Source: Brucella pseudintermedia
Lineage (GTDB): Bacteria; Pseudomonadota; Alphaproteobacteria; Rhizobiales; Rhizobiaceae
Strand: one strand, 5' to 3'
Length of the DNA: 64,000 nt
Assembly: GCF_042697365.1 (NCBI RefSeq)
Contig: NZ_CP137605.1
Positions 37,250 to 45,257 of the stretch are shown one piece after another; within the stretch, counting starts at the first letter, position 1; the number at the start of each line of letters is the position of its first letter. The translations under genes were made by a program, and so were the position numbers. Below the pieces are notes generated by a model. That model worked only from the letters and a program-made list of their open reading frames with translations, searched no databases and was not told where the DNA came from.

Positions 37250-38794
37250 CTAGTGACCGACCATGGCTTCGCCCGAGGCGGCCATGATCTTCTCCTTGGA
37301 CACGTCCGATCCGAATTCGGCGGAGATGCGCCCACGGTGCATGACGATGATACGATGCGCGATGCTGAGGCATTCGCCGACTTCCGAGGTCGTATAGACG
37401 ACGGCCAGACCCTGCTTCGCCTTTTCGGCCAGAAGCTTGAACACTTCCGCCTTAGCGCCGATGTCGATGCCGCGGCTCGGCTCATCAAGCAGGATGACTT
37501 CCGGCTCGGTCGCCAGCATCTTGCCGATCACGACCTTCTGCTGGTTGCCGCCGGAAAGCGAACCGATTGCCGCTTCGCCGCCATCCGTCTTGATGTGCAC
37601 ATTCCTGATCGACTGATCGACGATCTGCTTTTCGCGCTTGCGCGATGTGAAAAGACCCTTGGTCATTTCTGCGATGCTGGCGAGCGACAGGTTCTTGCCG
37701 ACCGTCATCGTCTGCACGAGACCGTCGCGCTGGCGATCTTCCGGCACCAGCACAAGACCCTTCTCGATGCGCTGCGCGATAGTGAGGCCGGAAACGTCCT
37801 GCCCTTTCAGGAGAACGCGTCCGCCGCTCGCCTTGAGGCGGCCAGCGATGGTTTCCAGAAGCTCGGTGCGGCCTGCACCCATGAGACCGTAAATGCAGAC
37901 GATTTCACCGGCGCGCACATCGAGCGACATGCGGTCGACCAGCGAGAAGCCTGCGCCGCCCGGATCGGGAACGGTCAGGTTTTCGACGGAGAGCGCCACA
38001 TCGCCCCATTCATATCCGGTTGGCGGCGAGCCGAGGTCGAAGTTTTCGCCGACCATGTTGCGCACGATCCATTCCAGATCGATTTCCTCGCGCGGCGCAT
38101 AGGCAGTCATCGTTCCGTCACGCAAAACCACCGCATGATTGGTGATCTGCAGCGCCTCTTCCAGATGGTGCGAAATATAGACGATGGCGACGCCGCGCGC
38201 CGTCAGATCACGGATCACCTTGAACAGAACCTCGACTTCCGAGGCGCTGAGCGCCGAAGTCGGCTCGTCCATGATGAGAATGCGCGAATTGACCGAAAGC
38301 GCGCGGGCGATTTCCACCACCTGCTGCTGGCCGAGCCGCAGCTCCTCGACCGGCGTCAGCGGATCGATATCTTCTTCCAGCTCCTTCAGAAGCTCGCGCG
38401 TCAGCCGCTCTTCTTCCGCGAAATCGACGCCGGTGGCGGTGCGGATCTCGCGTCCCATGAAGATGTTGTCGCGCACATTCATGTTGGGAGCGAGGCTCAG
38501 TTCCTGATGGATGATCGAGATCCCGCGGTCGCGCGCTTCGGTGGACGAGTTGAACGTCACCGGCTCGCCATCAAGGATGATCGTGCCGGATGTGGGCTGG
38601 ATGACGCCCGAAAGCACTTTCATCAGCGTCGATTTGCCAGCACCGTTTTCGCCGAAAAGCGTCGTGACCTGACCACGGCGGATTTCAAAATTCACGCCTT
38701 TCAGGGCATGAATGCGGCCATAGGACTTGGCGACATTATGCGCGGCAAGAACGACATCGCCGTTTTTGCCTTCTATTTTGGGAGCAGCGCTCAT
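37250..38794 (-). CDS. eryE: EryE, erythritol ABC transporter ATP-binding protein (tandem ATPase)
   Basis: RbsA-type protein of 514 residues with two ATPase domains. The first has Walker A GENGAGKST at 48-56 and a degenerate signature LRLGQQQ. The second has the degenerate P-loop GLMGAGRTE but a good signature LSGGNQQKVVIGK. This asymmetry is normal for the RbsA family. Its start overlaps the stop of the upstream DUF2291 gene by four bases, so translation is coupled. Confidence 0.92.
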   Translation of the reverse strand: MSAAPKIEGKNGDVVLAAHNVAKSYGRIHALKGVNFEIRRGQVTTLFGENGAGKSTLMKVLSGVIQPTSGTIILDGEPVTFNSSTEARDRGISIIHQELSLAPNMNVRDNIFMGREIRTATGVDFAEEERLTRELLKELEEDIDPLTPVEELRLGQQQVVEIARALSVNSRILIMDEPTSALSASEVEVLFKVIRDLTARGVAIVYISHHLEEALQITNHAVVLRDGTMTAYAPREEIDLEWIVRNMVGENFDLGSPPTGYEWGDVALSVENLTVPDPGGAGFSLVDRMSLDVRAGEIVCIYGLMGAGRTELLETIAGRLKASGGRVLLKGQDVSGLTIAQRIEKGLVLVPEDRQRDGLVQTMTVGKNLSLASIAEMTKGLFTSRKREKQIVDQSIRNVHIKTDGGEAAIGSLSGGNQQKVVIGKMLATEPEVILLDEPSRGIDIGAKAEVFKLLAEKAKQGLAVVYTTSEVGECLSIAHRIIVMHRGRISAEFGSDVSKEKIMAASGEAMVGH

Positions 38795-39444
38795 TTCACT
38801 TCGAGCCCCACCGGCGTCACCAGCCAGTTTTTCGGATTGACGACCTTGAACACACCAACCACCGTCACGGTCTTGCCAACGAGATTCTCGACATCAACGC
38901 CCGAAAGCACCTGCTTCTTCATCTCGTTGTTCAGGGCAGAACCGGCATTCTGATATTCGATCTGGTTCTTGAACTGGCCGAACTGGATTTCGCCGGTCGC
39001 GTCGCGCAGGTCCGTTCCGTTGACGGCGGGGCCGGTCTGGACGCGGATCGCCACGCCTTCCGGCAGGCCGTCGACCTTGATGACATTGTAGTTGGACTTG
39101 CGCTCCTCGACCGTGCCGGTGAACTTGACCGGAATGACCGGATTGACGTCGCCGACGCCATATTTCTTTCCGGCCGCAGCCTTGTCAGCGACAAGGGCAT
39201 TGCCCACTTCAACGGCATCGACGGCGCGCTGCTCGACGCTGGCCTTGACCTTGGGGAATTCGGAAGCGCCATAGGCATCGGGGGAGAAAGCCTGCTGGCG
39301 CACATCGGAATCGGACCCGATCTTCACGACCTTCGTGTCGAAAGCAATCGCGCCGACAACCACCACCGCGGCGATCACGCTCCATACGATGGCGCGGCTC
39401 AGCTTGGCGGGCTTTTGTGAAACTTGACTGGTTTGTGCACTCAT
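38791..39444 (-). CDS. DUF2291-family membrane-anchored protein, first gene of the ery transporter operon
   Basis: Protein of 217 residues with one N-terminal transmembrane helix (about 18-35) and a periplasmic remainder containing an OB-like beta-rich segment. DUF2291 members recur beside RbsA-type sugar importers, but their role is not established; an accessory or sensor function at the periplasmic face is possible. The ATG at 39444 has AAGG nine bases upstream. Overlap with eryE by four bases ties it to the transporter. Confidence 0.82.
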   Translation of the reverse strand: MSAQTSQVSQKPAKLSRAIVWSVIAAVVVVGAIAFDTKVVKIGSDSDVRQQAFSPDAYGASEFPKVKASVEQRAVDAVEVGNALVADKAAAGKKYGVGDVNPVIPVKFTGTVEERKSNYNVIKVDGLPEGVAIRVQTGPAVNGTDLRDATGEIQFGQFKNQIEYQNAGSALNNEMKKQVLSGVDVENLVGKTVTVVGVFKVVNPKNWLVTPVGLEVK

Positions 39445-39506
39445 TATCAAACGCCTTCAGCAATTCTGCCGGATTGTCGTTATTGAAACAGAAGATGCGG
39501 CTGAGA

Positions 39507-39605
39507 TCAGACCGCCCGGAGATCATCCCCGATCATCGCTTCCGCGCTCGCCGGGTAGACGAAAGCCTCCGCCGGAGCGGTGCAAGATGCGACAGACGAG
39601 AGCAT
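39507..39605 (-). CDS. Putative 32-codon leader ORF ahead of the ery transporter operon
   Basis: A small ORF (MLSSVASCTAPAEAF..., ending DDLRAV) with an excellent ribosome-binding site GGAGGATATC directly before its ATG, better than that of the DUF2291 gene 62 bases further on. I know no family for it. It may be a regulatory leader peptide, a small protein, or chance; the strong Shine-Dalgarno sequence is the main support. Confidence 0.4.
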   Translation of the reverse strand: MLSSVASCTAPAEAFVYPASAEAMIGDDLRAV

Positions 39606-40151
39606 GATATCCTCCGCGTGAATTCCAGGGCCGCTCCTCCGTGCATCCTGGAAACAGATGCGCCGCGATCGGAACTTATGATAACGGCGTGTTATTAGCT
39701 CCAATAATGATGTTATAAAGCTCGAAAGCTGTCAATCGGATGTTTTTCAAACGCCGGTGAATTAGCATAAGTTCGCGCTGAATCCCGATCACGACGTAGC
39801 GAAATCCACTACATAATCCGTTACCCGACGCGGTATTCACAGTGCGGCGATCCATTGCAAAGCCGGATGGCGGCCTGGTCCATATTCTTAATATTATGTA
39901 GTATTTTCAGATATTTAATTTAATTCCAACACCAAGCGCAGACCGAAAGATCGCGGAAAGACCGGAGAAAAAACAGGGCGCGAAGCCTAGCGATTTTCTC
40001 CACATTCACTGTTTGGTGAAAAAAAATGCGCACTCTCGAAAATTTTACAGACAAGGTGGTAGCGTTATGTTATCTCCAACTTACGCCATTGCCCGATTTC
40101 ATTATAAACGGGGCCGCGAGCGCTGTATTTTCAGTCGCGGGAGGAATCCAA
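39606..40151. promoter_or_regulatory. Divergent eryA / ery-transporter control region
   Basis: This is an AT-rich stretch without a convincing long gene. It contains ACTACATAAT (39808-39817) and its exact reverse complement ATTATGTAGT (39893-39902), 75 bases apart. It also has a GATAAC-N5-GTTATT dyad at 39680-39696 near the transporter side and GTTATGTTATC at 40064-40074 near eryA; the last two are each followed within a few bases by CTCCAA. EryD is the known repressor of this locus, so these repeats are its candidate operators (inference). AT-rich tracts at about 39885-39930 suit promoters. Confidence 0.55.
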
Positions 40152-40184
40152 ATGTCAATGAAGGCACATATCCGCCATGCGTAA
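40152..40184 (+). CDS. Putative 10-codon leader peptide overlapping the eryA start
   Basis: ATG at 40152 encodes MSMKAHIRHA and stops at 40184, overlapping the eryA ATG (40177). It is preceded by a strong GGGAGGA eight bases upstream, whereas eryA itself has only AAGG 12 bases before its start. This suggests that ribosomes load at the leader and restart at eryA (translational coupling). Alternatively the leader is chance and the GGGAGGA acts at a distance. Confidence 0.4.
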   Translation: MSMKAHIRHA

Positions 40185-41730
40185 GACAGGTGACATCATC
40201 ATCGGGATCGACGCAGGCACGTCCGTACTCAAGGCGGTCGCTTTCGACCTCAGCGGGCGGCAGATCGATTCTGCGGCGGTCCGCAACAGATACGATACCG
40301 GCGATCATGGCGCGGTTACCCAATCGCTTTCCCAGACATGGCAGGACTGCGCGCGCGCCCTGCGCGACCTAGGCGCCAAACTGCCGGGCCTTGCCGATCG
40401 CACCGCGGCGATTGCCGTCACCGGACAGGGCGACGGAACCTGGCTGGTCGGTCGCGACAATCAGCCGGTTGGCGATGCCTGGCTGTGGCTCGACGCCCGC
40501 GCCGCATCCACCGTAAAACGACTTGCCGCAGGCCCGATGAACCGCGCGCGCTTTGAAGCGACCGGCACGGGACTGAACACCTGCCAGCAAGGCTCGCAGA
40601 TGGCGCATATGGATGCTACCGCGCCGGAGCTTCTGGACAATGCGGAAGCAGCCCTTCACTGTAAGGACTGGCTCTATCTCAATCTTACCGGCGTTCGCGC
40701 CACCGATCCGTCTGAAGCAAGCTTCACCTTCGGCAATTTCCGCAATCGCCAGTATGACGATGTGGTTATCGAAGCGCTGGGCTTGCAAAAACGTCGCAAG
40801 CTGCTGCCGGAGATTATCGACGGCGCAGAGGTCCAGCAGCCGCTTTCCCCCGAAGCGGCTGCTGCGACCGGATTGCGCGCCGGAACACCGGTGAGTCTTG
40901 CCTATGTGGACATGGCGATGACGGCCCTTGGCGCTGGCGTGCGCGGCGGCACGGCTGGTGCGGGGTGCTCGACCATCGGTTCGACCGGCGTGCATATGCG
41001 CGCCAAGCCGGTCGCCGATATTCATCTGAACAAGGAAGGCACCGGCTACGTCATCGCGCTGCCCATTCCCGGCATCGTCACGCAGGTGCAGACCAATATG
41101 GGCGCGACCATCAATATCGACTGGATATTGCAGGTTGCAGCTGACCTTATGTCGACGCCGGAAAAGCCGGTTTCGCTTGGCGATCTCATTCCCCGCCTCG
41201 ACGGCTGGTTCAACGCCAGCCGCCCCGGATCGATCCTCTATCATCCGTATATTTCGGAAGCAGGCGAGCGCGGTCCCTTCGTGAATGCCGATGCGCGGGC
41301 CGGTTTCATCGGCCTTTCCAGCCGCGACCGTTTCCCGGAGCTGGTGCGTTCGGTCGTGGAAGGCCTCGGCATGGCGACCCGCGATTGCTACGCCGCCATG
41401 GGCGAAATGCCTTCCGAACTGCGCATCACCGGCGGCGCGGCGCGCTCGAAGGCGCTGCGCGGCACGCTTTCGGCGGCGGTCAATGCACCGGTGCGCGTTT
41501 CTTCCCGCGAGGAAGCGGGCGCGGCAGGAGCCGCCATGATGGCCGCTGTGGCCATCGGCGCCTATCCAACCATGGATGATTGCATCGCCGAATGGGTGGA
41601 GCCTCTGCTCGGCGCAAGCGAAGCGCCGGATGCGGCGCGCGCGCATCACTATGAAGAACTTTTCGTTGCCTATCGGGAAGCGCGACTGGCTCTGACGCCA
41701 GTCTGGGACAAGCTCGCTTCCGGCAAATAA
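40177..41730 (+). CDS. eryA: EryA, erythritol kinase
   Basis: FGGY-family kinase of 517 residues that phosphorylates erythritol to L-erythritol-4-phosphate, the first cytoplasmic step. The N-terminal phosphate loop GIDAGTSVLKA is at 10-20, VTGQGDGTWLVG lies near 80, and the second ATPase half contains ITGGAARSKALRG. It heads eryABCD. The ATG at 40177 has a weak ribosome-binding site but lies inside the stop region of a 10-codon leader ORF. Length agrees with Brucella EryA. Confidence 0.93.
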   Translation: MRKTGDIIIGIDAGTSVLKAVAFDLSGRQIDSAAVRNRYDTGDHGAVTQSLSQTWQDCARALRDLGAKLPGLADRTAAIAVTGQGDGTWLVGRDNQPVGDAWLWLDARAASTVKRLAAGPMNRARFEATGTGLNTCQQGSQMAHMDATAPELLDNAEAALHCKDWLYLNLTGVRATDPSEASFTFGNFRNRQYDDVVIEALGLQKRRKLLPEIIDGAEVQQPLSPEAAAATGLRAGTPVSLAYVDMAMTALGAGVRGGTAGAGCSTIGSTGVHMRAKPVADIHLNKEGTGYVIALPIPGIVTQVQTNMGATINIDWILQVAADLMSTPEKPVSLGDLIPRLDGWFNASRPGSILYHPYISEAGERGPFVNADARAGFIGLSSRDRFPELVRSVVEGLGMATRDCYAAMGEMPSELRITGGAARSKALRGTLSAAVNAPVRVSSREEAGAAGAAMMAAVAIGAYPTMDDCIAEWVEPLLGASEAPDAARAHHYEELFVAYREARLALTPVWDKLASGK

Positions 41731-41742
41731 GGAAACATTGAA

Positions 41743-43251
41743 ATGGCTGAACCGGAAACCTGCGACCTGTTTGTAATCGGCGGCGGCATCAACGGCGCGG
41801 GCGTGGCCCGCGACGCTGCCGGGCGCGGCCTCAAGGTCGTGCTGGCGGAAAAGGACGATCTGGCGCAAGGCACATCATCGCGCTCCGGCAAGCTGGTTCA
41901 TGGCGGCCTGCGCTATCTGGAATATTACGAGTTCCGCCTTGTGCGCGAAGCGCTGATCGAGCGCGAGGTGCTTTTGAACGCCGCTCCGCACATTATCTGG
42001 CCGATGCGCTTTGTGCTGCCGCACAGCCCGCAGGATCGCCCGGCCTGGCTGGTGCGGCTCGGCCTGTTTCTCTACGACCATCTCGGCGGCCGCAAGAAAC
42101 TGCCCGGCACGCGCACGCTCGACCTGCGCCGCGACCCGGAAGGCACGCCGATCCTCGACCAGTACACCAAAGGCTTTGAATATTCCGATTGCTGGGTCGA
42201 CGATGCCCGTCTTGTAGCGCTCAATGCGGTGGGGGCCGCCGAAAAGGGCGCAACCATCCTCACCCGCACGCCTGTCGTCTCCGCCCGTCGCGAAAAAGGC
42301 GGCTGGATCGTGGAAACGAAGAACCGCGACACCGGCGAGACCCGCACGTTCCGCGCCCGCTGCATCGTCAATTGCGCCGGCCCCTGGGTCACGGACGTCA
42401 TCCACAATGTCGCCGGCTCCAACTCGTCGCGCAATGTGCGCCTCGTCAAGGGCAGCCACATCATCGTGCCGAAATTCTGGTCGGGCGCGAATGCCTATCT
42501 CGTCCAGAACCACGACAAGCGCGTGATCTTCATCAACCCTTATGAGGGCGACAAGGCGCTGATCGGCACCACCGACATCGCCTATGAAGGGCGCGCGGAA
42601 GACGTGGCAGCCGATGAGAAGGAAATCGAATATCTGCTGGCAGCGGTAAACCGCTATTTCAAGGAAAAGTTGCGCCGCGAGGACGTGCTGCATTCCTTCT
42701 CCGGCGTGCGTCCGCTGTTCGATGACGGCAAGGGCAATCCTTCCGCCGTTACCCGCGATTATGTCTTCGACCTCGACGAAACCAATGACGCGCCGCTGCT
42801 CAATGTCTTTGGCGGCAAGATCACCACGTTCCGCGAACTGGCGGAGCGCGGGATGCATCGCCTCAAGCATATCTTCCCGAAGATGGGCGGCGACTGGACC
42901 CACGATGCGCCCCTTCCGGGCGGCGAAATCGCCAATGCCGATTATGAAACCTTCGCCAATAGCTTGCGCGACACCTATCCTTGGATGCCGCGCGCGCTCG
43001 TCCATCATTACGGGCGTCTCTATGGCGCGCGCACGAAAGACGTTGTTGCGGGTGCGCAGAACCTCGAAGGGCTTGGCCGTCATTTCGGCGGCAACTTCCA
43101 TGAGGCCGAAGTGCGCTATCTGGTGGCCAAGGAATGGGCGAAGACGGCGGAAGACATTCTCTATCGCCGCACCAAGCATTACCTGCACCTGACCGAAGCC
43201 GAACGCGCCGCTTTCGTGGAATGGTTCGACAACGCCAATCTAGTTGCTTGA
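41743..43251 (+). CDS. eryB: EryB, L-erythritol-4-phosphate dehydrogenase
   Basis: FAD-dependent GlpD-type dehydrogenase of 502 residues. The FAD motif GGGINGAG is near residue 12, followed by GTSSRSGKLVHGGLRYLEYY, with a C-terminal DAO_C domain. It oxidises L-erythritol-4-phosphate to L-3-tetrulose-4-phosphate, probably passing electrons to the quinone pool at the membrane. It lies 12 bases after eryA with AAGGAA upstream of its ATG. Confidence 0.93.
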   Translation: MAEPETCDLFVIGGGINGAGVARDAAGRGLKVVLAEKDDLAQGTSSRSGKLVHGGLRYLEYYEFRLVREALIEREVLLNAAPHIIWPMRFVLPHSPQDRPAWLVRLGLFLYDHLGGRKKLPGTRTLDLRRDPEGTPILDQYTKGFEYSDCWVDDARLVALNAVGAAEKGATILTRTPVVSARREKGGWIVETKNRDTGETRTFRARCIVNCAGPWVTDVIHNVAGSNSSRNVRLVKGSHIIVPKFWSGANAYLVQNHDKRVIFINPYEGDKALIGTTDIAYEGRAEDVAADEKEIEYLLAAVNRYFKEKLRREDVLHSFSGVRPLFDDGKGNPSAVTRDYVFDLDETNDAPLLNVFGGKITTFRELAERGMHRLKHIFPKMGGDWTHDAPLPGGEIANADYETFANSLRDTYPWMPRALVHHYGRLYGARTKDVVAGAQNLEGLGRHFGGNFHEAEVRYLVAKEWAKTAEDILYRRTKHYLHLTEAERAAFVEWFDNANLVA

Positions 43252-43258
43252 GGACGAC

Positions 43259-44191
43259 ATGACCCTGACGCTTTCGCTCAACACCAATCCGCTGGTCAAC
43301 CGCTTTGCCGAACCGGACGACCTGATCGAAACGGTTGCCCGCGACCTGCGCCTGCGCGACCTCCAGCTTACGCATGAATTCATCAATCCGAGCTGGCAGG
43401 CTTCGACCATCCGCCGCCTCACCCGCGACATGGACAAGGCCTTGCAGCGCACCGGCGTTCGCGTCACTTCGGGCATGACCGGCCCCTATGGTCGCCTCAA
43501 TCATTTCGGCCATCCGGATGCAGACGTGCGCCGCTATTATGTCGACTGGTTCAAGACCTTTGCCGACATTATCGGTGATCTCGGCGGCAAGTCGGTCGGC
43601 ACGCAGTTCGCGATCTTCACCTATAAGGATTTCGACGATCCGGCGCGCCGCGAAGAGCTGATCAAGATCGCCATCGACTGCTGGGCGGAAGTGGCCGAAC
43701 ATGCCGCCGGTGCTGGTCTCGACTATGTGTTCTGGGAGCCGATGAGCATCGGGCGCGAGTTCGGCGAGACGATCGCCGAATGCATGAAGCTTCAGGATCG
43801 CCTGACCGCCGCCGACATGGCGATCCCCATGTGGATGATGGCCGACATCGACCATGGCGACGTCACCTCGTCCAACCCGGACGACTACGACCCATATGCC
43901 TGGGCGCGGGCCGTGCCGAAGGTCTCGCCCATCATCCATATCAAGCAGAGCCTGATGGACAAGGGTGGGCATCGCCCGTTCACCGCCGCGTTCAACGCCA
44001 AGGGCCGCATCCAGCCGGAACCGCTCCTGAAAGCCTTTGCCGAAGGCGGCGCGGTGGATAATGAAATCTGCCTCGAACTTTCCTTCAAGGAACGCGAGCC
44101 GAACGACCGTGAAGTCATTCCGCAGATTGCGGAAAGTGTGGCTTTCTGGGCTCCCCACATTGACACCGGCGCTAAGGACTTGAAGATATAG
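43259..44191 (+). CDS. eryC: EryC, tetrulose-4-phosphate racemase (xylose isomerase-like TIM barrel)
   Basis: AP-endonuclease-2-type TIM barrel of 310 residues. It converts L-3-tetrulose-4-phosphate to the D form. Acidic and His residues at strand ends (YVFWEPMSIGRE, MADIDHGDV, IIHIKQS) fit the metal site of the family. ATG at 43259 has GAGGA six bases upstream, overlapping the eryB stop region. The coding sequence is complete and runs on into an intact eryD gap, unlike the eryC-eryD deletion known from vaccine strain S19. Confidence 0.92.
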   Translation: MTLTLSLNTNPLVNRFAEPDDLIETVARDLRLRDLQLTHEFINPSWQASTIRRLTRDMDKALQRTGVRVTSGMTGPYGRLNHFGHPDADVRRYYVDWFKTFADIIGDLGGKSVGTQFAIFTYKDFDDPARREELIKIAIDCWAEVAEHAAGAGLDYVFWEPMSIGREFGETIAECMKLQDRLTAADMAIPMWMMADIDHGDVTSSNPDDYDPYAWARAVPKVSPIIHIKQSLMDKGGHRPFTAAFNAKGRIQPEPLLKAFAEGGAVDNEICLELSFKEREPNDREVIPQIAESVAFWAPHIDTGAKDLKI

Positions 44192-44218
44192 ACAATTTAA
44201 GGAACCGGACCGCTTTCA

Positions 44219-45169
44219 ATGGCAGATGCTGACGATTCACTGGCGCTGCGCGCCGCCTGGCTTCACTTCGTGGGCGGCATGACCCAGTCAGCCGTTGCCA
44301 AGCGGCTCGGCCTGCCATCGGTGAAGGCGCATCGCCTGATTGCCAAGGCCGTTGCCGACGGCGCGGTGAAGGTGAGCATCGATGGCGACATTACTGAATG
44401 CATCGACCTCGAAAATCGTCTCGCCGACATGTATGGCCTCGACTATTGCGAGGTTGCGCCCGACATTGGCGAGGAAGGCCTGCCGCTCATGGTCCTCGGC
44501 CATGCGGGCGCGGATTTTCTGCGCCGCGAGATCGAGCATGGCGATCATGAAGTCATCGGTATCGGCCATGGCCGCACGCTGTCTGCCGCCGTCAGCTATA
44601 TGCCGCGTGTCGCGGCCAGCAATGTGCGTTTCGTCTCGCTGCTCGGTGGCCTGACGCGCAATTTCGCAGCCAACCCGCATGACGTGATGCACCGCATCGC
44701 GGAAAAAACCGGAATGCCCGCTTATGTGATGCCGGTTCCCTTTTTCGCCAACACGGCGGAAGACCGCGAGGTGCTGCTTGCCCAGCGCGGCGTCACCACG
44801 GTTTTCGACATGGGTTGCCGCGCCGAACTGAAGATCGTCGGCATCGGCACGGTGGATGCGCAGGCGCAGCTCGTCACATCCGGCATGATAGAATTGAGCG
44901 AAGTCGAGGAGATCGCCACCCTCGGCGGCGTTGGCGAAATGCTCGGACATTTCTTTGACGCAAACGGCCAGCGCCTCGAAACCGCGCTTACCGCCCGGAC
45001 CATCGCCGCCTCGGTGGAAAATGCCGATATGAGCCGAATCATCGGACTTGCGGGCGGCATCGCCAAGGCTGACGCCATTCGCGCCGTGCTGAAAAGCGGG
45101 CGGCTTTACGGCCTCATCACCGATGAGCGCACGGCAAAGGCCCTTGTCCAGCAACCGAACGGAAAATAA
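44219..45169 (+). CDS. eryD: EryD, SorC-family repressor of the ery locus
   Basis: SorC/DeoR-type regulator of 316 residues: an N-terminal helix-turn-helix (MTQSAVAKRLGLPSVKAHRL at about 21-40) and a C-terminal sugar-binding domain shaped like a sugar-phosphate isomerase (GIGHGRTLSAAV, LGGLTRNF). EryD represses eryABCD and is relieved by erythritol or a derivative. It starts 28 bases after eryC, so the operon encodes its own repressor. The likely targets are repeats in the eryA divergent region. Confidence 0.92.
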   Translation: MADADDSLALRAAWLHFVGGMTQSAVAKRLGLPSVKAHRLIAKAVADGAVKVSIDGDITECIDLENRLADMYGLDYCEVAPDIGEEGLPLMVLGHAGADFLRREIEHGDHEVIGIGHGRTLSAAVSYMPRVAASNVRFVSLLGGLTRNFAANPHDVMHRIAEKTGMPAYVMPVPFFANTAEDREVLLAQRGVTTVFDMGCRAELKIVGIGTVDAQAQLVTSGMIELSEVEEIATLGGVGEMLGHFFDANGQRLETALTARTIAASVENADMSRIIGLAGGIAKADAIRAVLKSGRLYGLITDERTAKALVQQPNGK

Positions 45170-45209
45170 CAAAATCACATTTTTCTCGTGGATTTTTTTG
45201 TGATTTTGT
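45169..45209. promoter_or_regulatory. Dyad upstream of the second DeoR regulator gene
   Basis: ACAAAATCACA (45169-45179) and TGTGATTTTGT (45199-45209) are perfect 11-base inverted copies 19 bases apart, and a further TGTGAT follows at 45207-45212. The dyad sits between eryD and the DeoR gene, about 50 bases before its start. It is a candidate autoregulatory operator. It is AT-rich with a T-run in the loop, so a weak terminator after eryD is less likely. Confidence 0.5.
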
Positions 45210-45257
45210 GATCTAACTTCATGCGATAAATGTTCCGCCCAATAGATCGGAAACAGC

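Noticed and set aside
37253..38953. A 566-codon plus-strand frame opposite eryE
   Set aside because: eryE has two ATPase domains with standard motifs; the antisense product has none.
40013..40372. A 119-codon plus-strand frame overlapping the eryA start
   Set aside because: No ribosome-binding site, composition changes midway, and it overlaps eryA out of frame; the short leader at 40152 is better supported.
45169..45209. Dyad after eryD as an intrinsic terminator
   Set aside because: The arms are AT-rich and the loop is 19 bases with the T-run inside it, so it is a poor terminator; an operator fits better.
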